Assembly (NCBI RefSeq): GCF_026015985.1
Contig: NZ_CP110389.1
Coordinates: 1,768,001 to 1,832,000 of the forward strand
Direction: 5' to 3'
Length of the DNA stretch: 64,000 nucleotides
Source: Rhodopseudomonas sp. P2A-2r
GTDB lineage: Bacteria > Pseudomonadota > Alphaproteobacteria > Rhizobiales > Xanthobacteraceae
Under the pieces are notes generated by a model. It did not search any database and was not told where the DNA came from. It saw nothing but the letters and a program-made list of their open reading frames with translations. Within the stretch, counting starts at the first letter, position 1; each line of letters starts with the position of its first letter. Position numbers and translations under genes: made by a program. Positions 1 to 8,216 of this stretch are shown in pieces.

Positions 1-1092
1 GAATCGTTCTGCATGTCCGGCGGCAGCCACACCAATTCCACCGGCCCCGTACACAATCCGCACAAGGTGGGCTATTCCGCCGGCGGCTCGTCGTCGGGCA
101 GCGCCGTCGTGGTGGCGCTCGGCGAGGTCGACATGGCGATCGGCGGCGACCAGGGCGGCTCGATCCGCATGCCGGCGTCGTTCAGCGGCGTCTATGGCAT
201 GAAGCCGACATGGGGCCTGGTGCCCTATACCGGGGTGATGCCGATCGAGATCTTCATCGACCACACCGGCCCGATGACCGCCAATGTCGCGGACAACGCG
301 CTCCTTCTTGAAGTGCTGGCGGGCGACGACGGTTACGACCCGCGCATCAAGTCGCCGGTGGTGCCGGACTATACCAAGTCGCTCGGCCTCGGCGTCAAGG
401 GCATGAAGATCGGCGTGCTCAAGGAAGGTTTCGAGCAACTCGGCGCCGAAGCCGCTGTCAATGAAAGCGTGCGCGAGGCCACCAAGCGGCTTGCCAGTAT
501 CGGCGCGATCGTCGAGGAGATCTCGATCCCCATGCACATGGTGGCACCCGCGATCTGGACGCCGATCGGCACCGAGGGCATGACCCAGACCATGATGATG
601 GGCGACGGCTACGGCCTCAGCCGCTCCGACCTGTATTCGACCGCGCTGATGGACGCGCATCGTGGCTGGCGCGGCCAGGCCGACGCGCTGTCCGAGACCA
701 CCAAGCTGCTGCTGATGTTCGGTACCTACGTTAACAACATCTATGGCCCGCGTTATTACGGCAAGGCAGTCAACGTTTCGCGGCGGCTCAAGGCGGCCTA
801 CGACAAGGCGCTGGAGAGCTATGACCTGCTCTTGATGCCGACCACGCCTATGAAGGCTCAGCCGCTGCCGGCGGCAAACGCCAGCCGCGAGGAAAATGTG
901 GGGCGGGCGTTCGAGATGCTGGCCAACACCTCGCCGTTCGACGTCTCCCATCACCCCGCCATGTCGCTGCCGTGCGGCATGGTGGACGGGCTGCCGGTCG
1001 GGCTGATGCTGGTCGGCCGCCACTTCGACGAATCGACCATCTACCGCGCCGCGCATGCCTTCGAGCAGTCGGCGGACTGGAAGACAATGTGA
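1..1092 (+). CDS. Amidase signature family hydrolase (C-terminal part, cut by window edge)
   Basis: The reading frame is open from base 1, so the start lies upstream. The visible part carries the core of the amidase signature: a Gly/Ser-rich GGSSSGSA stretch (cis-Ser) about 27 residues in, followed by GGDQGGSIRMPAS, whose Ser in GGSI is the acyl-enzyme nucleophile of the Ser-cisSer-Lys triad. The catalytic Lys is outside the window. The family hydrolyses carboxamides to acid plus ammonia. It sits 33 bases before an importer of the urea/short-chain-amide class, so an amide substrate taken up by that importer is a reasonable inference; the exact substrate cannot be read. Confidence 0.9.
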   Translation, partial: ESFCMSGGSHTNSTGPVHNPHKVGYSAGGSSSGSAVVVALGEVDMAIGGDQGGSIRMPASFSGVYGMKPTWGLVPYTGVMPIEIFIDHTGPMTANVADNALLLEVLAGDDGYDPRIKSPVVPDYTKSLGLGVKGMKIGVLKEGFEQLGAEAAVNESVREATKRLASIGAIVEEISIPMHMVAPAIWTPIGTEGMTQTMMMGDGYGLSRSDLYSTALMDAHRGWRGQADALSETTKLLLMFGTYVNNIYGPRYYGKAVNVSRRLKAAYDKALESYDLLLMPTTPMKAQPLPAANASREENVGRAFEMLANTSPFDVSHHPAMSLPCGMVDGLPVGLMLVGRHFDESTIYRAAHAFEQSADWKTM

Positions 1093-1125
1093 GCATGATG
1101 CGCAAACACCGTCGGTCATGCCCGC

Positions 1126-1983
1126 ATGGATAATCTGTTCATCGCGCTGTTCGAGATCCTGAGCTTCGGCGCGATCGTGGTGCTGGTGGTGCTGGGACTC
1201 GGCATCATCGCCAGCATGATGGGCATCTTCAATTTCGCACAGGGCGAGTTCGTGCTGCTCGGCGCCTACATCACCTATGTGGTGCACAGTGCCGGCGCAC
1301 CTGTCTGGCTCGGCATGGTCGCCGCGCCGTTCGCGGTCGGCGCGCTGGGCTTCGTGCTGGAACGGCTGGTGGTGCGGCGATTCTATGCCGCGCCTATCAT
1401 CGCCATGCTCGGCACCTATGCGCTCGGCCTGATCATCCGCGAGGTCGTGCGCGGGCTGATCGGCGGTCTCTACATCTCGGTGCCGGAACCGATCGGCGGC
1501 TCGGTCAATTTGGGCGCCATGCATTTTTCGTCATGGCGGCTGGTGATCATCGTCATCACGGTGCTGGTGATGGGCGGCAGCTATCTGCTGCTGGCGCGCA
1601 CCGCCTTCGGCCTGCGGATCCGCGCGTCGCTGGAGAACCCGGCGCTGGCGCGCGCCTCGGGGATCTCCACCAATGCGATCTACGGCGCCACCTTTGCCTT
1701 CGGCGCGGCGCTGGCGGGCCTCGCCGGCGCGCTGATCGTGCCGGTGTTCTCGCTGTTCGCCGATCTCGGGCTGCGCTTCCTGATCCAGGGCTTTGTCGCG
1801 GTGATGGTCGGCGGCATCGGCTCGTTCGCGGGGCCGGTAGCCGGCGCAGGCCTGATCGGCACGCTGTCGGCGGCGCTGCCCTGGGTGATCTCGCCCGTGA
1901 TCGCCGACGTCCTCGTCTTCGTGCTTGCCATCATCTTCATCAAGTTTCGGCCGCAGGGCCTGATATCCGGAAAAGGGGTCTGA
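1126..1983 (+). CDS. Branched-chain/amide type ABC transporter permease (LivH/UrtB-like)
   Basis: A 285-residue inner-membrane permease with about eight hydrophobic segments. The N-terminal segment containing GIIASMMGIFNFAQGEF is the LivH hallmark (normally 'GLNLIFGVMRVINFAHGE'), and the C-terminal VGGIGSFAGPVAGA stretch is the conserved cytoplasmic loop that contacts the ATPase. It is the first membrane subunit of the operon continuing to 5755 and ends 2 bases before the binding-protein gene. Together with the UrtD/UrtE-like ATPases downstream, the set resembles urea or short-chain-amide importers more than classical leucine importers. Start ATG 1126 was chosen because the N-terminal hydrophobic segment begins right after it. 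Confidence 0.9.
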   Translation: MDNLFIALFEILSFGAIVVLVVLGLGIIASMMGIFNFAQGEFVLLGAYITYVVHSAGAPVWLGMVAAPFAVGALGFVLERLVVRRFYAAPIIAMLGTYALGLIIREVVRGLIGGLYISVPEPIGGSVNLGAMHFSSWRLVIIVITVLVMGGSYLLLARTAFGLRIRASLENPALARASGISTNAIYGATFAFGAALAGLAGALIVPVFSLFADLGLRFLIQGFVAVMVGGIGSFAGPVAGAGLIGTLSAALPWVISPVIADVLVFVLAIIFIKFRPQGLISGKGV

Positions 1984-1985
1984 TC

Positions 1986-3206
1986 ATGAATCGCGACAAC
2001 AGCCAACTCAGCCGTCGCCGCTTCCTCTCCAATTTCGCCTTCGCCACCACGGCCATCTCGACCGGCGTTGGCAGCTGGGTGATCCCTGCGGACTGGGCCA
2101 ACGCTGCCGCGGGCCCGATCAAGGTCGGCATCGCCACCGATCTCACGGGACCGATGGGCTATGCCGGCAATGCCGACGCCAATGTCGCGAAGATGGTGAT
2201 CAAGGAGATCAACGATGCCGGCGGGCTGCTCGGCCGGCCGCTCGAACTGTATATCGAGGATACCGCATCGAACGAAGCCGTCGCCGTAGGCAACGTGCGC
2301 AAGCTGATCCAGCGCGACAAGGTCGACCTCACGCTTGGCGGCATCACCAGCTCGATGCGCAACGCCATCAAGGACGTCATCGTGTCGCGCGGGAAGACGC
2401 TGTATATCTATCCGCAGCTCTACGAGGGCAAGGAATGCACGCCCTACTTGTTCTGCACCGGGCCGACCCCGGCGCAGCAGTGCGACGAGTTCATTCCCTG
2501 GCTAGTCAAGAATGGCGGCAAGCGCTTCGCGCTGCCGAGTTCCAACTATGTCTGGCCGCACACGCTGAACGTCTACGCGCGCAAGGTGATCGAGGCCAAT
2601 GGCGGCGAGGTGGTGCTGGAAGAATACTACCCGCTCGACCAGATCGACTTTTCTTCGACCGTCAACCGCATCATTTCCAACAAGGTCGACGTCGTCTTCA
2701 ACACCGTGATCCCGCCGGGCGTAGGGCCGATGTTCAAGCAGCTCTACGAGGCTGGCTTCCTGAAAAATGGTGGGCGTCTCGCCTGCGTGTACTACGACGA
2801 GAATACGCTGGGCATCAACCAGCCCAACGAGATAGAAGGCCTCGCCAGCTGTCTCGACTATTTCAAAGCGCTGACGCCGGAGGACCCGGTCAGCGCCAAG
2901 ATCCAGGCTGCTTACGAGAAGCAGTTTCCCGGCACTTTCCTGTTCGCGGCAGGCAGTGCGGCGACCGGGACCTACCGCGGGTTGAAGCTGTGGGAAGCCG
3001 CGGTCAAGGAAGCCGGCAGCGTGGAGCGCGACGCGGTGGCCAAGGCGCTCGATCACGCCAGAATCGCGGAAGGCCCGGGCGGGCCAGCCGAGATGGTACC
3101 GGGTCAGCGCCATTGCAAGATGAAGATGTACACAGCGGTCGCCAAGGGCGGCAAATACGAAGTCGTTGCCCGCAGCGCAGGTCTGGTCGATCCCAAGGAA
3201 TGTTGA
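1986..3206 (+). CDS. Tat-exported ABC substrate-binding protein, urea/amide type (Peripla_BP_5-like)
   Basis: A 406-residue periplasmic binding protein. It starts with a twin-arginine leader (SRRRFLSNFAFATTA near residues 10-24) and the mature part opens with IKVGIATDLTGPMGYAG, the family's first strand and ligand loop. The long ligand-binding body, with YIYPQLYEGKECTPYLFCTG and two further Cys, matches the AmiC/UrtA-like subgroup rather than LivJ. ATG 1986 is the right start: the frame stays open upstream to 1533, but that part only shadows the permease gene. The adjacent amidase supports amides as ligands. Tat rather than Sec export suggests folding before export. Ligand is inferred only. 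Confidence 0.88.
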   Translation: MNRDNSQLSRRRFLSNFAFATTAISTGVGSWVIPADWANAAAGPIKVGIATDLTGPMGYAGNADANVAKMVIKEINDAGGLLGRPLELYIEDTASNEAVAVGNVRKLIQRDKVDLTLGGITSSMRNAIKDVIVSRGKTLYIYPQLYEGKECTPYLFCTGPTPAQQCDEFIPWLVKNGGKRFALPSSNYVWPHTLNVYARKVIEANGGEVVLEEYYPLDQIDFSSTVNRIISNKVDVVFNTVIPPGVGPMFKQLYEAGFLKNGGRLACVYYDENTLGINQPNEIEGLASCLDYFKALTPEDPVSAKIQAAYEKQFPGTFLFAAGSAATGTYRGLKLWEAAVKEAGSVERDAVAKALDHARIAEGPGGPAEMVPGQRHCKMKMYTAVAKGGKYEVVARSAGLVDPKEC

Positions 3207-3247
3207 GCGGATGCTGATTGGAATGAAGGATAGCTCCGCATTCAATG

Positions 3248-3275
3248 TGTCGTCCCCGCTTTCGCGGGGACGACA
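3248..3275. repeat. REP-like perfect hairpin between binding-protein and permease genes
   Basis: Perfect 12-bp inverted repeat: arm TGTCGTCCCCGC at 3248-3259, loop TTTC, matching arm at 3264-3275. This GTCGTCCCCGC...GCGGGGACGAC type is a common dispersed intergenic element in Bradyrhizobium-like genomes (from general knowledge, not counted here). It lies in the 90-base gap inside the liv operon and is not followed by a T-run, so it is more likely a repeat or mRNA-stabilising hairpin than a terminator. Confidence 0.75.
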
Positions 3276-3296
3276 TACTGCGCCTGGGGCAACGCG

Positions 3297-4340
3297 ATGA
3301 CCAAAACCACACACGCCGCCGCTGCGTTGTCGCCGCCGCGCTTCGGCTGGCGCGCGCAGCGGCTGCCGATAGTGGAACTCGTCGTGCTGGCGATCGGCGT
3401 GTTGCTGCCACTGGTGCTGCAGGACTATCTCACGGTCTATGCCACCCGTGTGCTGATCCTGTGCCTGTTTGCGCTGTCGTTCGATCTGGTGTGGGGCTAT
3501 GCCGGCATCATGAGCTTCGGGCAGGCGCTGTTCTTCGGTTCCGCCGGCTACAGCGTGGCGCTGCTGGCGCGCGACCTCGGCATCACCTCCATGGCGCTGG
3601 TGCTGCCAGCCGGCCTGCTGATCGGGCTGACCTTCGCTCTATTGCTCGGTGGCTTCCTGCTGCTGGGGCGTCATCCCTCCAGCGTGATCTTCGTTGCTTT
3701 GGGCACGCTAACCGGTTCCTACGCCGCCGACCGGCTGGCGCGTGGCTGGTACTACCTTGGCGGCCAGAACGGCATTCCCTCGATCCCGCCGATGACGCTT
3801 GGATCCTACGAATTCACCGAGGGGCCGGCGTTCTATTATCTCGCCCTCGGCATTCTGCTGGCCGTCTATCTCGGCTGCCGCTTCCTGGTGCGCTCGCAGT
3901 TCGGCCTGGCACTTGCCGGCCTACGCGAGAACGAGCAGCGCATCGCCTTCTTCGGCTACAAGGTGCAGCACCTCAAGGCGATCATCTTCTCGTTCAGCGG
4001 CGCCGTGGCCGGCCTCGCTGGCAGCCTGTACGCCTTCCACGAGGGTTTTGTGTGGCCCAACATGCTGGGCGTGGTGATGTCGACGCAGGTCGTGCTGTAT
4101 GTCCTGTTCGGCGGCGCGGGCACGCTGATCGGCGCGGTGATCGGCACCGTCGTCATCGAGGCCGTCAGCTTCTGGCTGTCGAACTCCTATCAGGACATCT
4201 GGCCGATCATTCTCGGCACGCTGCTGCTGCTGGTGATCCTGTTCCGCCCGGCCGGCCTCGTCAGCCTGATTTTCAGCGAACGCGAGCGGGTCGGGAATTT
4301 CGGCCGCGCATCGAAGCGGGGACATCATGGCCCTTCTTGA
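3297..4340 (+). CDS. Branched-chain/amide type ABC transporter permease (LivM/UrtC-like)
   Basis: A 347-residue inner-membrane protein with the LivM pattern: a cytoplasmic N-terminus of about 20 residues, then about ten hydrophobic segments, including LSFDLVWGYAGIMSFGQALFFG (the conserved 'GxxGxxSxGQAxFxGxGAY' region) around residues 60-85, and a second hallmark LFGGAGTLIGAVIG near residue 275. It is the partner of the permease at 1126-1983; the two form the heterodimeric channel. Its end overlaps the following ATPase gene by 14 bases, so the two are translationally coupled. The 90-base upstream gap holds the REP-like hairpin at 3248-3275. Confidence 0.9.
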   Translation: MTKTTHAAAALSPPRFGWRAQRLPIVELVVLAIGVLLPLVLQDYLTVYATRVLILCLFALSFDLVWGYAGIMSFGQALFFGSAGYSVALLARDLGITSMALVLPAGLLIGLTFALLLGGFLLLGRHPSSVIFVALGTLTGSYAADRLARGWYYLGGQNGIPSIPPMTLGSYEFTEGPAFYYLALGILLAVYLGCRFLVRSQFGLALAGLRENEQRIAFFGYKVQHLKAIIFSFSGAVAGLAGSLYAFHEGFVWPNMLGVVMSTQVVLYVLFGGAGTLIGAVIGTVVIEAVSFWLSNSYQDIWPIILGTLLLLVILFRPAGLVSLIFSERERVGNFGRASKRGHHGPS

Positions 4341-5061
4341 AGCGCGCGGACTGGTGAAGATTTTCGGCAAGCTGACGGCGCTGAACGGCGCCGACCTGAC
4401 CATCGAAGACAATGAATTTCACGGCCTGATCGGTCCCAATGGTTCCGGCAAGAGCACGCTGATGAAATGCATCGCCGGTGCCGAGATCCCGACGAGGGGC
4501 GCGGTGTCGTTCGGCGGTCGCGACATCACCAACTTCTCGCCGGCGGAGCGCGCCCGAGCCGGCATGAGTTTGAAATTCCAGATCACCAGCGTGCTGCCGG
4601 CGTTGACGCTGTATGACAACGTCCTGCTGGCGCTGCAGGCACAGACGTCTCTCGCGAGTCTCGTTTTATCGCGCAGTCGCGGCATCCTGCATGACAAGGT
4701 GATGGCGATGCTCGAGCAGTTTCGCCTCGCCGACCGCGCGTCGGACCCAGCCTCGGCGCTGTCGCACGGCCAACAGCAATGGCTGGAGATCGCCATGGCG
4801 CTGGCGCCGGAGCCGAAACTTCTGTTGCTCGACGAGCCGACCGGCGGCATGAGCCTCGAGGAGCGCCGCGTCACCGGCGAATTGCTGGCGCCGATCAAGG
4901 CGCGCTGCTCGCTGGTGATCGTCGAGCACGATCTCGATTTCATCCGCGACATTTGCGACCGGCTCACCGTGCTCGATCAGGGCGCGGTGCTTAACAGCGG
5001 CTCCGTGGCGCAGATCCAGTCGTGCCCCCGCGTCCAGGAGGTCTATCTCCGCCGTGCCTGA
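4327..5061 (+). CDS. ABC transporter ATPase, LivG/UrtD-like
   Basis: A 244-residue ATP-binding subunit. Walker A is GPNGSGKST (residues about 37-45), the signature is LSHGQQQWLEIAMAL, Walker B LLLLDEPTGGM, and the switch histidine sits in IVEHDLDFI. The signature begins 'LSHGQ..WLEI' rather than 'LSxGxQRxLEIARAL' of LivG; that variant is typical of the UrtD-like ATPases of urea/short-chain-amide importers, which fits the binding protein and amidase upstream. It overlaps both neighbours (14 bases at the front, 8 at the end), showing tight coupling. Confidence 0.92.
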   Translation: MALLEARGLVKIFGKLTALNGADLTIEDNEFHGLIGPNGSGKSTLMKCIAGAEIPTRGAVSFGGRDITNFSPAERARAGMSLKFQITSVLPALTLYDNVLLALQAQTSLASLVLSRSRGILHDKVMAMLEQFRLADRASDPASALSHGQQQWLEIAMALAPEPKLLLLDEPTGGMSLEERRVTGELLAPIKARCSLVIVEHDLDFIRDICDRLTVLDQGAVLNSGSVAQIQSCPRVQEVYLRRA

Positions 5062-5755
5062 AGACAAATTCCTCGACATCCAGAATCTCGACGCCGGTTA
5101 CGGCCGCAGCCAGGTGCTGTTCGGTGTCACGCTCAGCGTGCCGTGGCGCGGCGGCGTTGCGATCCTCGGACGCAATGGCGCCGGCAAGACCACGCTGATG
5201 AAGGCGATCGTCGGCGAACTGCCGGTGCTGGGTGGCTCCGTCAGTCTGGACGGCCGCGACGTCAGCCGGTTGCCGACCGAGCAGCGTATCCGCGCCGGCG
5301 TCGGCTATGTGCCGCAGGAGCATGCGGTGTTCGCGAGACTCTCGGTTCGCGACAATCTTGCGGTCGGCGCGCTGACCAACCGCGACAGCGGCGCGGTGAA
5401 TCGCGTGCTGGAGATCTTTCCGAAACTGGGCCAGCGCCTCGACCAGGCCGCAGGCACGCTATCGGGCGGCGAAAGAAAAATGTTGGCAATCGGCCGCGCG
5501 CTGTTGTCGGAACCGCGTATCCTGCTGCTCGATGAGCCGACCGAAGGCGTCTGGATCGGCGTCATCGAGGAGATTACGGAGCGGCTGATCCTGCTGGCGA
5601 AGGACATCGCTGTGGTCATCGTCGAGCAGCACCTGGACCTGGCGCTGCGCGTGGCCAGCACCGCCTACGTGCTGGATCGCGGCCGTGTCGCGCTGGCGGG
5701 CCCCGCGGATCAGGTGCGCAGTGATCCAAAACTCGTGCAGTTTCTCGCGCCTTGA
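5054..5755 (+). CDS. ABC transporter ATPase, LivF/UrtE-like
   Basis: A 233-residue second ATPase of the importer. Walker A GRNGAGKTT, Q-loop region GVGYVPQEHAVFARLSV, signature LSGGERKMLAIGRALL, Walker B ILLLDEPTEGVW and switch His in VIVEQHLDLAL. The start is the GTG at 5054 inside the end of the previous gene; the reading begins PEDKFLDIQNLDAGYG, normal for this family. It is the last gene of the five-gene importer. No strong terminator follows. Compared with most LivF proteins the Walker B loop reads WIGVI where 'QPSVI' is usual, a substitution outside the catalytic residues. Confidence 0.92.
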   Translation: MPEDKFLDIQNLDAGYGRSQVLFGVTLSVPWRGGVAILGRNGAGKTTLMKAIVGELPVLGGSVSLDGRDVSRLPTEQRIRAGVGYVPQEHAVFARLSVRDNLAVGALTNRDSGAVNRVLEIFPKLGQRLDQAAGTLSGGERKMLAIGRALLSEPRILLLDEPTEGVWIGVIEEITERLILLAKDIAVVIVEQHLDLALRVASTAYVLDRGRVALAGPADQVRSDPKLVQFLAP

Positions 5756-6183
5756 GTTGAACCGCAACGTTCCAGACTTCCATACTGAATGACGGCATCG
5801 TCGCCGAGCAGAGTGAGCGTCATTTGACCGTGGCTCCTCTCGGCACCGGAAGAATGAGTTCGAATGAAACAATCAATGGCAAGTCCCCGTCAAACGCCCC
5901 ACCACATAGCCTGGTAGACGGCAGCTTCTGGCGCAAAGCAATCGTATGCGTCGAGCTGGAATGGGAAATACCGTTGCTCGCCGTCGAGGAAGATGGTGAT
6001 ACCTAACCCATCAAAACACTTAGCGTAATTGCCTGACGACGAACGATCGCTCGCCGCGCCGTTTTCAGGGCCAAGCAGCCAAACTCGGCGCGGGCATCAG
6101 TCCATTCGGCGGCAGTCCGATCTCGTGCCGGCCATCTCGACCACTCCCGAGCGAGCCAAACCGCTACATCAGGCGTTCTTGGC
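5756..6183. other. 428-base intergenic region, no recognisable gene
   Basis: Lies between the end of the liv operon and the end of the convergent LacI gene. A 7-bp inverted repeat AATGACG (5788-5794) / CGTCATT (5818-5824) with a 23-base loop could weakly end the liv transcript. A 60-codon open stretch at 5824-6006 has no recognisable relatives and no clear ribosome site, so it is not called as a gene. Confidence 0.5.
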
Positions 6184-7242
6184 TTACAGCAGAGGCCGCA
6201 ATGCGCGCGTCGAGCGGCGCGCGACGAGCAGCGGAGGCGTGACCACGCGAGGCGCGTCGGTACGGACGCCTTCAATAAGATCGAGCAGCAGTTTGCCGGT
6301 TTCTTCGCCCATCTCGCGGTGACTTATGCGTACCGTGGACAGCGGCGGCTCTACGAGATCCACCAGCGGCATGTCATTGTGTCCGATCACCGACAGGTCG
6401 TCCGGGCATCGTCGTCCGATGTCGCGCAATGCCTCATACACGCCTAGCGCGAGGAGGTCATTCGCAGCGACGATCGCGGTGGCTTGCGGCCGTCTCGCCA
6501 GCAGCCTTCGTGCCGCGATGCGTCCTGCCTCGCGCGTAAATGCCTCGGCTTGTTCAACGTCAGCCTCGATCGGCGCAAGGCCGGCCGCAGTCATGGCGTC
6601 AATGAAGCCACGACGACGCAAGGAGCCTGTCGAGACCGTCTGGGGGCCGGCAAGGTGCACAATTTGGCGATGTCCCAGGTTGAGCAGATGGGTGACAGCC
6701 AGTCGCATGCCGGCCACGTCGTCAGGCACCACCGACGGCACGCGCGCTTCCGTTTCCGCGCGATTGACGAGCACGACAGGAAGCCGCCAGTCCACGCAAC
6801 GCGCGACTGTCTCGTCTTCGAGCGCGACATTGGCGAGTACAAGACCATCCACGCGGCGCGACACCAACCGTTGAATGATGTCGCCGTCACCCGATCCGCG
6901 CGGCTGCGGGTCGGCGACGATCAATGCATAGCCGCGCGCCGACAGCACGCTTTCGAGGCCGCTGATGATCGGCGAGAACACTGGATTGGCGATATCCGGA
7001 ACAATGATCGCGACCATGTTCGAGCGCCCGCCACGCAGGCTTGCGGCCACCGTGTCCGGGCGGTAGCCAAGTCGGACAGCAGCCTCGAGGATGCGGCGCA
7101 CCACCGGCTCGCCGATCCGTTCGCGTCGGAGAGGGTCCAAGGCACGGGATACCGTCGAAGGGTGAACCCCCACTTCGCGCGCAAGGTCTTTGATCGTCGT
7201 CAGTTTACCCACGCTCCGAACATTATGCAGTTTTATTGACAT
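6184..7242 (-). CDS. LacI family transcriptional regulator of the adjacent ring-cleavage operon
   Basis: A helix-turn-helix (TTIKDLAREVGVHPSTVSRAL, residues about 15-35, with the hinge 'AASLRGGRSN' near 65) is followed by a periplasmic-binding-like effector domain ending at residue 352. It is divergent from the dioxygenase operon, and two identical palindromes GCAATCGATTGC lie between them, so it most likely represses that operon and itself. Start choice is uncertain: ATG 7242 is used, but it lies 3 bases from the first operator and has no ribosome-binding site, so the mRNA may be leaderless; GTG 7212 is the alternative. The effector is probably an aromatic or ring-cleavage intermediate (inference). 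Confidence 0.9.
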   Translation of the reverse strand: MSIKLHNVRSVGKLTTIKDLAREVGVHPSTVSRALDPLRRERIGEPVVRRILEAAVRLGYRPDTVAASLRGGRSNMVAIIVPDIANPVFSPIISGLESVLSARGYALIVADPQPRGSGDGDIIQRLVSRRVDGLVLANVALEDETVARCVDWRLPVVLVNRAETEARVPSVVPDDVAGMRLAVTHLLNLGHRQIVHLAGPQTVSTGSLRRRGFIDAMTAAGLAPIEADVEQAEAFTREAGRIAARRLLARRPQATAIVAANDLLALGVYEALRDIGRRCPDDLSVIGHNDMPLVDLVEPPLSTVRISHREMGEETGKLLLDLIEGVRTDAPRVVTPPLLVARRSTRALRPLL

Positions 7243-7244
7243 GC

Positions 7245-7277
7245 GCAATCGATTGCATTATTTGTGCAATCGATTGC
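7245..7277. promoter_or_regulatory. Tandem LacI-type operators, two identical 12-bp palindromes 21 bp apart
   Basis: Perfect palindrome GCAATCGATTGC at 7245-7256 and again at 7266-7277. Centre-to-centre spacing is 21 bp, two turns of DNA, so both bound dimers would sit on the same face. The central CG and the AATCGATT core fit the usual LacI-family operator form (a central CG step read by the hinge helix). They occupy the divergent promoter between the LacI gene and the dioxygenase gene. Confidence 0.85.
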
Positions 7278-7318
7278 GCGTTGAAGACAACGAGAAACTG
7301 CCGGTCGGGGGAGTGGTT

Positions 7319-8209
7319 ATGATCATCTCAAAACAGGAAGATGTTACCGGCGCCGTGATTGGCGCGATGAGTGGGGCGCCTAACGATCGATTGCGAACGG
7401 TCATGGCGTCCTTTGTTCGTCATGTTCATGCGTTTGCGCGCGAAGTTCGGCTGACCGAGGCTGAATTCGAATTTGCCATCGATTTCCTTAACCGCATTGG
7501 CCAGGCCACCAACGACGCTCATAACGAGGCTGTGCTGTTCAGCGACGCGATCGGGCTATCGACTCTCGTGTGCCTCCTCAACAACGGGCAGGACGGCGCC
7601 AGCGAGACCGCGGCGGCGTTGCTCGGTCCGTTCTGGCGCGCCAACGCGCCGCAAATGGAAAATGGCGCGTCGATCCTGCGCTCGCCGACGCCGGGAGCGC
7701 CGCTGTTCGTGGATTGCAACATTCGCGACGGGCAGGGACGACCGATGTCCAACGTGCGGGTCGATGTCTGGCAGGCCTCACCATCTGGAATGTATGAAAA
7801 CCAGGATGCCGGCCAGGCCGACATGAATCTGCGCGGCGTCTTCATCTCCGATGAAAATGGCCGTTTCAGCTTCCGCTCCGTCAAACCGGCGGGCTATCCG
7901 GTGCCGACCGATGGGCCGACCGGCGAGATGCTGGCGGCGCAGAAGCGGCATCCGTATCGCCCCGCACATCTGCATGTTCTCGCCTACAAGCCCGGTTTCA
8001 AAACGCTGATCACCCAGGTCTTCGTCGATGACGACCAGCACCTGGAGAGCGACGTCGTGTTCGGCGTGACGCGCGCGCTGATCGGCGATTTCCGCAAGGG
8101 CCAGGGCACGCCGCCCGCCCCCGACGTCGATGGTGACTGGTTCAGCCTGAACTACACGTTCGTGATGGAGCCCGGCGAAGCCGTGCTACCTCATCCCCCT
8201 ATCAAGTGA
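7319..8209 (+). CDS. Intradiol ring-cleavage dioxygenase (catechol/hydroxyquinol 1,2-dioxygenase type)
   Basis: A 296-residue non-haem Fe(III) enzyme. The N-terminal helical linker/dimerisation domain covers about residues 10-110, then the beta-sandwich catalytic domain. The four iron ligands are visible: Tyr159 (WQASPSGMY), Tyr193 (AGYPVP), His217 and His219 (RPAHLH). Length and the helical N-domain place it with catechol/hydroxyquinol 1,2-dioxygenases rather than protocatechuate 3,4-dioxygenase. ATG 7319 has a good ribosome site (GGGGGAG) 5-6 bases upstream; the frame is open further upstream, but that part overlaps the operators. First gene of an operon to 12272. A paralogue lies at 59567-60445. 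Substrate not decidable by reading. Confidence 0.9.
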   Translation: MIISKQEDVTGAVIGAMSGAPNDRLRTVMASFVRHVHAFAREVRLTEAEFEFAIDFLNRIGQATNDAHNEAVLFSDAIGLSTLVCLLNNGQDGASETAAALLGPFWRANAPQMENGASILRSPTPGAPLFVDCNIRDGQGRPMSNVRVDVWQASPSGMYENQDAGQADMNLRGVFISDENGRFSFRSVKPAGYPVPTDGPTGEMLAAQKRHPYRPAHLHVLAYKPGFKTLITQVFVDDDQHLESDVVFGVTRALIGDFRKGQGTPPAPDVDGDWFSLNYTFVMEPGEAVLPHPPIK

Positions 8210-8216
8210 GCTGTCG

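Noticed and set aside
1533..1985. Upstream extension of the amide-binding protein by 151 codons
   Set aside because: It lies wholly inside the permease gene; the Tat leader defines the start at 1986.
5824..6006. 60-codon open frame as a small gene
   Set aside because: No ribosome site, no familiar sequence, and codon use does not stand out from intergenic DNA.
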